Source: CAZRAL01 sp964598005 (GTDB taxonomy: Bacteria; Pseudomonadota; Gammaproteobacteria; Burkholderiales; Usitatibacteraceae). Taken from it: a stretch of DNA of 26,208 nucleotides. Positions 4,709 through 12,923 of the stretch are shown here, in pieces. The DNA is taken from contig CAZRAL010000038.1 in NCBI GenBank assembly GCA_964598005.1, forward strand, positions 1 through 26,208, written 5' to 3'. The position numbers were made by a program, and so were the translations under genes. Below the pieces are notes generated by a model, which saw nothing but the letters and a program-made list of their open reading frames with translations, ran no database searches and was not told where the DNA came from. Numbering within the stretch: the first letter of the stretch is position 1; each line of letters begins with the position of its first letter.

Positions 4709-6790
4709 TTACAAGAGAGGCACGATCAACAGCGCCATGATGTTGATGATTTTGATTAAGGGATTCACCGCCGGCCCGGCTGTATCTTTGTAGGGGTCGC
4801 CTACCGTATCTCCTGTTACGGCTGCTTTGTGCGCTTCGGAGCCTTTACCGCCATGATGGCCATCTTCGATGTATTTTTTGGCGTTATCCCATGCGCCGCC
4901 GCCCGTGCACATGGAAATCGCAACGAACAATCCTGTCACAATCGTTCCCATCAGCATGCCGCCCAACGCTTGAATGCCCGCATCACGCCCCATCAGCAAG
5001 CCCACGATCACCACTATCGCAATTGGCGCCAATACTGGTAGCAGGGAGGGAATAATCATTTCCCTGATTGCGCCTCGGGTTAACATGTCTACGGCCCTGG
5101 AATAATCCGGCTTGGCAGTACCCTCCATAATTCCTTTGATCTCACGGAACTGTCGGCGTACTTCTTCAACCACGCTCCCCGCGCAGCGGCCAACTGCTTC
5201 CATCGCCATGGCCCCAAACAGATAGGGAATCAGCCCGCCGATAAACAGGCCGATAATCACCGCCGGGTTGGATAAATCGAAAGTCAAATGCCGGCCGGAT
5301 TCTTCGAGCTTATGGGTGTAGTCGGCAAAAAGCACAAGGGCGGCAAGCCCCGCAGAGCCAATCGCATAGCCCTTGGTCACAGCCTTGGTCGTATTGCCCA
5401 CCGCATCGAGCGGATCGGTTACCGCGCGCACCGAATCGGGCAAATCGGACATTTCCGCGATACCACCTGCATTATCGGTGATCGGGCCATAGGCATCGAG
5501 TGCCACGACAATCCCCGCCATGGATAACATGGAGGTGGCCGCCACAGCAATGCCGTATAGCCCCGCCAGATGGTAGGCCGCCCAGATCGCGGCGCAAACC
5601 GACATGACCGGCCATGCCGTCGAGCGCATCGAGACGCCGATGCCGGCAATAATGTTGGTGGCGTGGCCTTTGGTGGAAGCCTCGGCCACATGTCGTACCG
5701 GCTTGAAATCGGTGCCGGTGTAGTACTCGGTGATATAGACCATCAATGCGGTCAGCACCAGGCCAACGCAGGCGCACAACCAGAGATTCATCACTGTCAG
5801 CCTGGGGTCCTGCAAATGCGCATCGCCCATCATCCAGGCGGTAATCGGGTAAAACGCAATCAGCGCCAATACCCCGGCAATGGCAAGGCCGCGATAAAGG
5901 GCATTCATGATCTTCCCGCCATCTGCCGCCTTTACAAAAGCACAACCAATGATCGAAGCGATAATGGCAAAACCGCCCAACACCAGCGGATAAACCACCA
6001 CATTGCCGACAAACGACGGCGCCGGAATCAACAACGCCCCCAATACCATGGTGGCAATCGTGGTCACGGCATAGGTTTCAAACAAATCAGCGGCCATGCC
6101 GGCACAATCGCCCACGTTGTCACCCACGTTGTCCGCGATCACCGCAGGGTTACGCGGATCATCTTCTGGAATGCCCGCTTCGACCTTGCCGACCAGGTCC
6201 GCGCCCACATCTGCGCCCTTGGTAAAAATCCCGCCCCCCAGCCGTGCGAAAATGGAGATCAGCGAAGAGCCAAAGGCCAGCCCGATCAGCGGTTTGATGA
6301 TATCGCTCATTTTGCTGCCGGCTGGCGCCGTACTGTTCAACGCATAATAAAAAGCGACGATACTGAGCAAACCCAAGCCCACGACCAGCATGCCGGTAAT
6401 CGCGCCACCTTTAAACGCCACATCGAGCGCGGCGTGAATGCCGTTGCGCGCCGCTTCTGCCGTTCTGACGTTGGCGCGAACCGATACATTCATGCCGATA
6501 TAACCTGCTGCTCCCGAGGCAATTGCGCCAAGGGCAAAGCCCAGCGCCGTTTTCAGCCCCAATCCCGGAATGAACCAGATGGTGACAAACAATACCGCGC
6601 CGACAATGCCGATGGTTGTGTATTGACGGTTCAGATACGCTTTTGCACCGGCCTGTATGGCAGCAGCAATTTCACGCATGCGATCATTGCCGTCCGATTG
6701 CGCCAATATCCATCTGGTTTGCCAGATTCCATAAAGTAAAGCGACGATAGCGCATCCCAGCGCAAACCATAACCCCTGCTGATCCATCAT
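4709..6790 (-). CDS. hppA: K+-independent H+-translocating membrane pyrophosphatase
   Basis: Integral inner-membrane pump that hydrolyses PPi to two Pi and exports protons. The 693-aa length and about 16 hydrophobic segments are typical. Family motifs are complete: DVGADLVGKVE and EDDPRNPAVIADNVGDNVGD (about residues 194-230), DAYGPITDNAGGIAEMS (about 433-450), and GDTVGDPYKDTAGPAVNPLIKI near the C-terminus. The ion-dependence signature reads GNTTKA with Lys at residue 469. Lys here marks the K+-independent H+-pumping subfamily, in contrast to GNTTAA of K+-dependent enzymes. The start has a good AGGAG ribosome-binding site before tandem ATG codons. It is the last gene of the adk-GT-pfp-hppA set, 52 nt after pfp, and consumes the PPi that PFP can use or make. 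Confidence 0.96.
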   Translation of the reverse strand: MMDQQGLWFALGCAIVALLYGIWQTRWILAQSDGNDRMREIAAAIQAGAKAYLNRQYTTIGIVGAVLFVTIWFIPGLGLKTALGFALGAIASGAAGYIGMNVSVRANVRTAEAARNGIHAALDVAFKGGAITGMLVVGLGLLSIVAFYYALNSTAPAGSKMSDIIKPLIGLAFGSSLISIFARLGGGIFTKGADVGADLVGKVEAGIPEDDPRNPAVIADNVGDNVGDCAGMAADLFETYAVTTIATMVLGALLIPAPSFVGNVVVYPLVLGGFAIIASIIGCAFVKAADGGKIMNALYRGLAIAGVLALIAFYPITAWMMGDAHLQDPRLTVMNLWLCACVGLVLTALMVYITEYYTGTDFKPVRHVAEASTKGHATNIIAGIGVSMRSTAWPVMSVCAAIWAAYHLAGLYGIAVAATSMLSMAGIVVALDAYGPITDNAGGIAEMSDLPDSVRAVTDPLDAVGNTTKAVTKGYAIGSAGLAALVLFADYTHKLEESGRHLTFDLSNPAVIIGLFIGGLIPYLFGAMAMEAVGRCAGSVVEEVRRQFREIKGIMEGTAKPDYSRAVDMLTRGAIREMIIPSLLPVLAPIAIVVIVGLLMGRDAGIQALGGMLMGTIVTGLFVAISMCTGGGAWDNAKKYIEDGHHGGKGSEAHKAAVTGDTVGDPYKDTAGPAVNPLIKIINIMALLIVPLL

Positions 6791-6842
6791 ATGTTCTCCT
6801 CTTATTGATTGTTTGAGTGTTGTTGCGACGATTTACCAATGC

Positions 6843-8111
6843 TTACATCTTGAAATCTGCCAATTTTTTTCGAACGGCGCTATTTTTCAGCGAGACGTAT
6901 TGGGGCAACCCTTGAGAATAGGGAGGATAGGCCTCGCCTGCAATCAAGGGCTGCAAATAATTGCGGCACTTCTGGGTAATATGAAAACCGTTTGCTGTGA
7001 TGAAATCGCACGGCATCTTTTTTTCCCGATTGGCGACTTCGGCAAGCGGCGCAGCGATAATCTCCCACTTATAGGGTTTGCTGCTTATACGCTTGATGGC
7101 GGGCATTACGCCATTCATTCCTTTCACGGCAAATTCGACGGCAGCCTTGCCCAAGGCGTAAGTTTGTTCGACATCCGTTTTTGAAGCGATATGGCGCGCC
7201 GCACGTTGCAGATAATCAGCGACCGCCCAGTGATATTTGAGTTTCAGCTCACGCTTGACCAACCCGGCAACAACCGGCGCAACGCCGCCGAGTTGAGCGT
7301 GCCCGAAAGCATCGGTCAACCCTGTGTCTGAAACAAATTTGCCATCAACGCCCTTGATCCCTTCGGATACACCGATGGCGCAAAAACCAAAGCGATGCAC
7401 GGCCTCATCAACCTCGGCAAGAAATTTTTCCGGTTCGAACGTTATTTCCGGAAACAGCAGCACGTGCGGGGCATCGCCATTCCGCTCTGCCGCCAAACCA
7501 CACGCAGCGGTGATCCAGCCGGCGTGCCGCCCCATCACCTCGAGAATAAACACCTTGGTCGATGTTTTGGCCATCGAGGCCACATCCAGACCAGCCTCGC
7601 GCATGCTCACCGCCACGTATTTGGCCACCGACCCGAAACCCGGCGAACAATCGGTAATCGGCAAATCATTATCGACTGTCTTGGGAACATGCACGGCAGT
7701 GAGGGGATACCCCATGGCTTCGGAAAGTTGGGAAATTTTCAGGCAGGTATCAGCCGAATCGCCGCCGCCGTTATAAAAAAAATAACCAATATCATGCGCC
7801 TGAAATACTTCAATCAACCGTTGGTATTCACGCCGATTTTGCTCAAGGCTCTTCAGCTTGTAGCGGCAGGAACCAAACGCACCGGCAGGGGTGTGTTTGA
7901 GCGCCCGGATAGATTCAACGGGCTCTTTTGACGTATCGATCAGATCTTCCGTCAATGCACCGATAATGCCATTGCGTCCGGCATAGACCTTGCCGATTTT
8001 TCGCGGATACTTGCGTGCCGTTTCGATCACCGCAGCAGCGGAAACATTGATCACAGCAGTCACGCCGCCAGATTGGGCGTAAAAGGCGTTTTTACTATTG
8101 TTAGTATTCAT
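6843..8111 (-). CDS. pfp: Pyrophosphate-dependent 6-phosphofructokinase
   Basis: Cytosolic enzyme interconverting fructose-6-phosphate + PPi and fructose-1,6-bisphosphate + Pi, reversible unlike ATP-PFK. The 422-aa protein has the PFK motifs in order: substrate loop YAGRNGIIG (about 43-51), GGGDSADT (about 115-122), PKTVDNDLP with the catalytic Asp (about 142-150), SPGFGS and MGRHAGW (about 193-199). Where ATP enzymes have GGDGS, the sequence has GGGDS; it retains the Asp associated with PPi use. The combination of this type of PFP with an H+-PPase gene in one cluster is known from methanotrophs such as Methylococcus. It lies 14 nt downstream of the glycosyltransferase gene and has an AGGAAAA ribosome-binding site. 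Specificity for PPi over ATP is inferred from motif and context. Confidence 0.93.
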   Translation of the reverse strand: MNTNNSKNAFYAQSGGVTAVINVSAAAVIETARKYPRKIGKVYAGRNGIIGALTEDLIDTSKEPVESIRALKHTPAGAFGSCRYKLKSLEQNRREYQRLIEVFQAHDIGYFFYNGGGDSADTCLKISQLSEAMGYPLTAVHVPKTVDNDLPITDCSPGFGSVAKYVAVSMREAGLDVASMAKTSTKVFILEVMGRHAGWITAACGLAAERNGDAPHVLLFPEITFEPEKFLAEVDEAVHRFGFCAIGVSEGIKGVDGKFVSDTGLTDAFGHAQLGGVAPVVAGLVKRELKLKYHWAVADYLQRAARHIASKTDVEQTYALGKAAVEFAVKGMNGVMPAIKRISSKPYKWEIIAAPLAEVANREKKMPCDFITANGFHITQKCRNYLQPLIAGEAYPPYSQGLPQYVSLKNSAVRKKLADFKM

Positions 8112-8125
8112 TTCAGAATATTTTC

Positions 8126-9190
8126 CTACTCACTTTTATTACATAATTGGTTACGCAACGACAAGGCTTTATCATGGTTAGGTGCAATTTCCAATACTTT
8201 ATCGATTGCCTTGATAGATTCTTCTGGCTTTCCTGCCGCACGCCATAACAATGCTCGATTGAAATGCAGGTCAGGATTATTGGGTTCCGTAGTAATCGCC
8301 TGTCGCATTAGTTGATCGGCTTCAGTAAAACGATGCTGATTTACATAAAGCATCGCTAACATATTAAGTACTGCACTATTCGTAAAATCAAGTTTGAGGG
8401 CAGCAATATATTGCCGTTCTGCTTCAGTGGCATCACCAGATTTTTGCGCTTTGAACCCCTGAGCAAAATGCTGATGAAAAATATCGAGTAAATTTTTATA
8501 TTGCTCTTGCCATTTTGCAAAAATCCGGTCGCGGACATGAAATACCAACGGTGCGTTGAAATTAGAATTTATACCAGCCCCTGAGTTACCACTTTCAACA
8601 CACCAGTTATTAGTGTTTTTACCACTCCAAACAAATGGACCGTGTTGCAAAGCTTGTAACCAAAAATCCCAGTCCTCCAATATCTTTAATGCGGAATCGA
8701 AACGGCAACCTTTATCCAGCACTTTTCGTGAAAAAAGTGCAGCGCCAATTTGTATCACATTACGTTGATATAACTTAATAGGATTAAACGGAAAAGTTAA
8801 GTAACCTTCTTCTTTCCCACTTTTATCTATTTTACGTGTGCCAGAATAGGCAAGTAGTGTATGCGGATTATTTGCCAGCGTATCCAAAAGGGACGCTATA
8901 TGTTCAGCATCAAAAAAATCATCGTCATCGAGAAAAATTAAATAATCGCCATTGGCATGATCAAGACCTAAATTTGCAGCGTCACCATAGCCAAGATTTG
9001 TACCTTGGCTACAAGTCACAACTGGCAAAAATGAAAAATCCTGAGATGGTGTTGGAAAACCGCAACCCGACGCATCAACCAGCACAATTTCAAGATTTGA
9101 ATAAGTCTGCTTTTCAACCGATTTTATGGCAGTAGGCAGCGTAGGTCGGTGGATAGTGCGAATAATGACACTTACCAAAGCATCAGACAT
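8126..9190 (-). CDS. Family-2 glycosyltransferase with C-terminal TPR repeats
   Basis: The N-terminal 200 residues form a GT-A domain of the GT2 type: VSVIIRTIHRPTLPTAIKSVEKQTYSNLEIVLVDAS, NLGYGDAANLGLDHANGDYLIFLDDDDFF with the metal-binding DxD (about 88-98), and later LEDWDFWLQAL as the acceptor/catalytic region. From about residue 245 to the end there are about three TPR units (SGDATEAERQYIAALKLD; EADQLMRQAITTEPNNPDLHFNRAL; EESIKAIDKVLEIAPNHDKAL). There is no signal peptide or membrane span, so it is cytosolic. The sugar and acceptor cannot be read; glycan or protein glycosylation are both possible. It sits with 14-nt gaps between adk and pfp, an unexpected member of an energy-metabolism unit. 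Confidence 0.88.
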   Translation of the reverse strand: MSDALVSVIIRTIHRPTLPTAIKSVEKQTYSNLEIVLVDASGCGFPTPSQDFSFLPVVTCSQGTNLGYGDAANLGLDHANGDYLIFLDDDDFFDAEHIASLLDTLANNPHTLLAYSGTRKIDKSGKEEGYLTFPFNPIKLYQRNVIQIGAALFSRKVLDKGCRFDSALKILEDWDFWLQALQHGPFVWSGKNTNNWCVESGNSGAGINSNFNAPLVFHVRDRIFAKWQEQYKNLLDIFHQHFAQGFKAQKSGDATEAERQYIAALKLDFTNSAVLNMLAMLYVNQHRFTEADQLMRQAITTEPNNPDLHFNRALLWRAAGKPEESIKAIDKVLEIAPNHDKALSLRNQLCNKSE

Positions 9191-9204
9191 GTTTTTCCTT
9201 CATG

Positions 9205-9861
9205 TTAATTGGAAATGAAGGAAAAAATTTTATTTCGTATGTCTTCAACTTTACCCATGCCGGGAACTTTATGATATTTTGGCGCATGGGCCTCCCCAGA
9301 CGCAGCCCACTTTGCATAGTAATCGACCAGCGGTTCGGTTTGTTCATGATAAACAGCGAGGCGCTTGCGCACGGTTTCTTCCTTGTCGTCGTCGCGCTGG
9401 ATCAATGTCTCACCGCTTATATCGTCTTTCCCTGCTACTTGAGGCGGATTGAATTTGACGTGATAGGTGCGGCCCGAGGGTAAATGCACGCGCCGCCCCG
9501 ACATACGCTCGATAATCTCGGCGTCGTCGACCACAATTTCGATCACATAATCGAGATCGATACCTGCTGTTTTCATCGCCTCGGCCTGCGGAATGGTGCG
9601 TGGAAAACCATCAAACAGAAAACCGTTGGCGCAATCGGGTTCGGCAATGCGCTGCTTGACCATGCCGATCATAATGTCGTCGGATACCAACGCTCCGGCA
9701 TCCATGATTTTTTTGGCCGCAACGCCCAGCGCCGTCCCATTCTTGACATGGGTACGCAACATATCGCCGGTGGAAATTTGCGGGATACCGAACTTTTCTC
9801 GAATATAACCAGCCTGAGTGCCCTTGCCTGCACCGGGGCCTCCCAGAAGAATCAACCGCAT
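9205..9861 (-). CDS. adk: Adenylate kinase
   Basis: Interconverts ATP + AMP and 2 ADP in the cytosol. The 218-aa sequence is complete and of long-form (LID-containing) type: P-loop GGPGAGKGTQ (residues 7-16), AMP-site STGDMLR, DGFPRT (about 84-89), and a LID from about 122 to 160 without Cys, so no zinc is bound. ATG 9861 has a GGGAGAG ribosome-binding site. It is the first gene of the set leading through the glycosyltransferase to pfp and hppA, preceded by its own promoter. AMP-producing, PPi-releasing reactions link its role to the two PPi enzymes downstream. Confidence 0.97.
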   Translation of the reverse strand: MRLILLGGPGAGKGTQAGYIREKFGIPQISTGDMLRTHVKNGTALGVAAKKIMDAGALVSDDIMIGMVKQRIAEPDCANGFLFDGFPRTIPQAEAMKTAGIDLDYVIEIVVDDAEIIERMSGRRVHLPSGRTYHVKFNPPQVAGKDDISGETLIQRDDDKEETVRKRLAVYHEQTEPLVDYYAKWAASGEAHAPKYHKVPGMGKVEDIRNKIFSFISN

Positions 9862-9894
9862 GGGCTCTCCCTGAGCACTTTGTCAACCAGAAGA

Positions 9895-9923
9895 ATTGTA
9901 ACCTTTTGAAGGATACGGAACAA
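9895..9923 (-). promoter_or_regulatory. Promoter of the adk-GT-pfp-hppA unit
   Basis: TTGTTC (9923-9918) and TACAAT (9900-9895) on the minus strand are separated by 17 nt. This gives a predicted start near 9887 and a leader of about 25 nt before the adk ATG. No other good promoter was seen in the 14-nt gaps downstream, supporting co-transcription. Confidence 0.65.
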
Positions 9924-9999
9924 ATTGTATGAAACACCGTAGCGTCTCAATTTGAATCAGTCGGCAATCGAGTGGCATGAAGCACAAATGCAAGAGATT

Positions 10000-11424
10000 C
10001 TAACTAATCAATGCCTTGAGTTCAGTGACCAGTTTGGCTACGGCTTCCTGCCCTCCGCCATAGTACATGCGGCAATTATCCTTGTAGAACAGGGCATTTT
10101 CGATGCCGGAAAATCCCGCACCTTTGCCGCGTTTGTTGACGATGACATTTTTTGCATAATCAACGTTCAGGATCGGCATACCATAAATCGGCGAATGGGG
10201 ATCGGTGCGCGCAACCGGATTCACGACATCGTTGGCCCCGATCACAAAGGCGACATCGACTTGCGGAAATTCCGGATTGATTTCCTCCAGGTCGAAAATG
10301 AGATCGTAGGATACTCCCGCCTCGGCGAGCAACACATTCATATGGCCGGGCATACGTCCTGCAACCGGGTGAATGGCAAATTTGACTTCCACTCCTCTTT
10401 CTTTCAATAGTTTGCTTAGTTCCCAAATTTTATGCTGGGCTTGCGCGACGGCCATGCCATAACCAGGAACAATCACCACCTTTTGCGCATAGGCCATCAA
10501 TGCCGCCACATCGCCCGCCTCGATTGGTTTTTGCGTACCCTCCACAGCTTGCTGCGCAGCCGTGCCGCCCGTAGGCGGTGTCAGCAGTTTGGTGATCGGG
10601 CGATTCATCGCTTTCGCCATCAATTGAGTAAGCAACGTGCCCGCCGAGCCAACGACAATACCGGCAATGATCATGGCGGCATTGTTTAGCACGAAGCCTT
10701 CAAAACCGACCGCAAGCCCGGTAAAAGCGTTGTAAAGCGAGATGATCACCGGCATATCGGCGCCACCGATGGGCAATGTCATTAAAATGCCGAATAACAA
10801 TGCCAAAGCAAAAAATGCAATGACGACCCATAGCGGTGGATGCGGCAATATCACAATCGCTACTCCCAATCCGATTGCGCCGAGCAGGCATCCATAACTG
10901 ATGAAATGATGTGCAGGTAGTGCGTAAACCTTGTCCATTAATCCCTGCAGCTTAGCGAAAGCAATCGCGCTGCCGGTGAACGATATCGCGCCGATCAGTG
11001 CCCCGGCTGTGGCCAGAGCAAGATGCATGGCGTCATGAGTACGGCTATCGGGATTCAGTGCCACCTGAAATAGCTCAATGGCGGCAATAGCTGCTGCTGC
11101 TCCGCCCCCCATGCCATTGTAGATGGCAATCATTTGCGGCATATCGGTCATGGCGACCCGTTTGCCCGATACCCAGGCGATACCGCCCCCCAGTGCGATA
11201 GCGGCGATCATCAGGCCATAAATCAGAATGGTATCGGCTGCATTGGTAATTTGCGGGTGGGCAAAAGTTGCCAGTGTCGCCATCAGCATGGCCCAACCCG
11301 CCAGCACAATACCCGCGCGGGCGGTTACCGGCGAGCTCATGCGCTTCAAGCCAATGATAAACAGGACAGCGGTCAGAAAATAAATGGCGTTGATAACATC
11401 GAGAATCGAGAATGGCAGGTTCAT
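10000..11424 (-). CDS. pntB: NAD(P) transhydrogenase subunit beta
   Basis: Inner-membrane subunit of proton-translocating transhydrogenase, which drives NADPH formation from NADH with the proton gradient. The 474-aa protein has about eight or nine hydrophobic segments in the first 290 residues (domain II). The NADP-binding domain III follows: VIVPGYGMAVAQAQ, HPVAGRMPGHMNVLLAEA, ANDVVNPVARTDP, and KRGKGAGFSGIEN near the end. It overlaps pntAB by four bases (ATGA), indicating translational coupling. The three-gene split is like that of Rhodospirillum, not the two-gene enteric form. NADPH supply may balance a PPi-based metabolism downstream. Confidence 0.97.
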   Translation of the reverse strand: MNLPFSILDVINAIYFLTAVLFIIGLKRMSSPVTARAGIVLAGWAMLMATLATFAHPQITNAADTILIYGLMIAAIALGGGIAWVSGKRVAMTDMPQMIAIYNGMGGGAAAAIAAIELFQVALNPDSRTHDAMHLALATAGALIGAISFTGSAIAFAKLQGLMDKVYALPAHHFISYGCLLGAIGLGVAIVILPHPPLWVVIAFFALALLFGILMTLPIGGADMPVIISLYNAFTGLAVGFEGFVLNNAAMIIAGIVVGSAGTLLTQLMAKAMNRPITKLLTPPTGGTAAQQAVEGTQKPIEAGDVAALMAYAQKVVIVPGYGMAVAQAQHKIWELSKLLKERGVEVKFAIHPVAGRMPGHMNVLLAEAGVSYDLIFDLEEINPEFPQVDVAFVIGANDVVNPVARTDPHSPIYGMPILNVDYAKNVIVNKRGKGAGFSGIENALFYKDNCRMYYGGGQEAVAKLVTELKALIS

Positions 11425-11711
11425 GTTTTTTGTGCCTCCGATTTTTTGAACATGCCCAGCATTCTTTCCGTCACCACATAACCGCCGACTGCATTCATTG
11501 CAGCCAGTGCAACGGCAAAAAAGCCGATGGCCATTTCGCCGGGATTGCTGGCTTTACCCAGCGCGACCATGGCGCCTACCAGCACGATTCCATGGACAAA
11601 GTTGGAACCTGACATCAGTGGCGTATGCAAAATAACCGGCACGCGTGAGATCACTTCGTAACCGGTGAAGGCTGCCAGCATAAAAATATAAAGCGGATTG
11701 AAATCAATCAT
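11421..11711 (-). CDS. pntAB: NAD(P) transhydrogenase subunit alpha, part 2 (membrane)
   Basis: A 96-aa membrane subunit corresponding to the C-terminal part of enteric PntA. It contains about three transmembrane helices: PLYIFMLAAFTGYEVI, FVHGIVLVGAMVALG and MAIGFFAVALAAMNAVGGYVV. It also has the conserved VPVILHTPLMSGSNFVHG loop. The start at 11711 is chosen over a longer in-frame reading (to 11834) because GAGGAA lies before it and the longer reading overlaps pntAA. The gap to pntAA is 13 nt. Confidence 0.94.
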   Translation of the reverse strand: MIDFNPLYIFMLAAFTGYEVISRVPVILHTPLMSGSNFVHGIVLVGAMVALGKASNPGEMAIGFFAVALAAMNAVGGYVVTERMLGMFKKSEAQKT

Positions 11712-11724
11712 GGCGCGTTCCTCA

Positions 11725-12852
11725 TTATTGAAATCCCAGGGCTTTTTTGGATGGTTCGTGGACGACCTGCCCGTCTTTGATATACAGCATGCCCTTGATG
11801 ATTTCATCGTTCCAGTCGATGGCAAGTGCGCCATCCTTTACGATGACCTGTAGAAAATTCAGCAAGTTTTTGGCATACATTTCTGAAGCATGAATCGGCA
11901 TCGTTGCAGGGACGTTCACCGGCCCATGAATTTTGACGCCGTATTTGATTACTGTTTTACCTGCTTCGGTCAGGGCGCAATTCCCGCCCGTTTCAGCCGC
12001 CAGATCGACGATCACGCTACCGGGTTTCATGCCCTTGATCATGTCTTCGGAAATGATTTTTGGCGCAGGCCTTCCGGGTATAGCGGCTGTGGTGATAAGC
12101 GCATCGGCACCCGCCACATGTTTGGCCAATACCACTTGTTGCTGGGCCTTTTCTTCTTCGGTCAGCTCGCGCGCATAGCCGCCCTGGGCTTCCGCGCCTT
12201 GTACGGCGGAGATAAATTTGGCGCCCAGCGATTCGATCTGTTCTTTTACCGCCGAACGCACATCGTAAGCCTCAACGATTGCCCCCAGCCGCCTTGCCGT
12301 GGCAATCGCCTGTAATCCAGCTACACCCGCGCCGATCACCACACACTTCGCTGGACGGATCGTGCCCGCAGCCGTAGTCAGCATAGGGAAAAATTTTGGG
12401 CACAACTGGGCCGCCATGAGAACAGCCTGATAACCTGCTACCGATGCCTGCGAGGATAAGGTATCCATGGCCTGACCCCGAGTCGTGCGCGGCACCAATT
12501 CCATGGCAAAAGCGGTGATTTTTTTCTCCAGCATTTTTTTGACGCGTGTGGAGTCTTTGCCAGGAGCGAGATAAGAAATCAATACTGCACCTTCAGGCAT
12601 TGCTGCAACCTCTGCCTCCGTCGGCGGTTGTACCCGAAGAATAATCTGGGCTCCCGAATAGGCAGCTGTTGTATCACTTACCAGGCGAACATCGGTATAG
12701 GCTGCATCGGGATAAAAAGCCTCGGCACCGGCGCCGGTTTCCAACACTACCTCTGCGCCCAGCATTTTCAGTTTCTTGGCGACTTCCGGAATCATTGCAA
12801 CACGCGTCTCCCCCGGTGTACGTTCTTTGAGAATTGCAATGATGACGGACAT
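11725..12852 (-). CDS. pntAA: NAD(P) transhydrogenase subunit alpha, part 1 (NAD-binding)
   Basis: Soluble domain I of the transhydrogenase, binding NAD(H) on the cytosolic face. The 375-aa sequence opens with the alanine-dehydrogenase/PNT pattern (ILKERTPGETRVAMIPEVAKKL). It contains the Rossmann motif VVIGAGVAGLQAIATARRLGA (about 174-194) with YDVRS, and the mobile-loop region GKTVIKYGVKIHGPVNVPATMP. Expressed with pntAB and pntB; an AGGGAGG ribosome-binding site precedes the ATG. A weak promoter candidate (TTGATG, 17 nt, TAAACT at 12927-12899, minus strand) overlaps the end of the midA gene. Confidence 0.96.
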   Translation of the reverse strand: MSVIIAILKERTPGETRVAMIPEVAKKLKMLGAEVVLETGAGAEAFYPDAAYTDVRLVSDTTAAYSGAQIILRVQPPTEAEVAAMPEGAVLISYLAPGKDSTRVKKMLEKKITAFAMELVPRTTRGQAMDTLSSQASVAGYQAVLMAAQLCPKFFPMLTTAAGTIRPAKCVVIGAGVAGLQAIATARRLGAIVEAYDVRSAVKEQIESLGAKFISAVQGAEAQGGYARELTEEEKAQQQVVLAKHVAGADALITTAAIPGRPAPKIISEDMIKGMKPGSVIVDLAAETGGNCALTEAGKTVIKYGVKIHGPVNVPATMPIHASEMYAKNLLNFLQVIVKDGALAIDWNDEIIKGMLYIKDGQVVHEPSKKALGFQ

Positions 12853-12923
12853 GACGATCGAGCCTCCCTGTGGCTATTCTGTGATGCTATCTCACGCTAG
12901 TTTAACTGTATTAGTCAATGACA

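Noticed and set aside
5570..6739. Long 389-aa ORF on the plus strand
   Set aside because: It lies entirely antisense to hppA; high GC at third positions keeps the opposite frame open. It is His/Arg-rich and has no family features.
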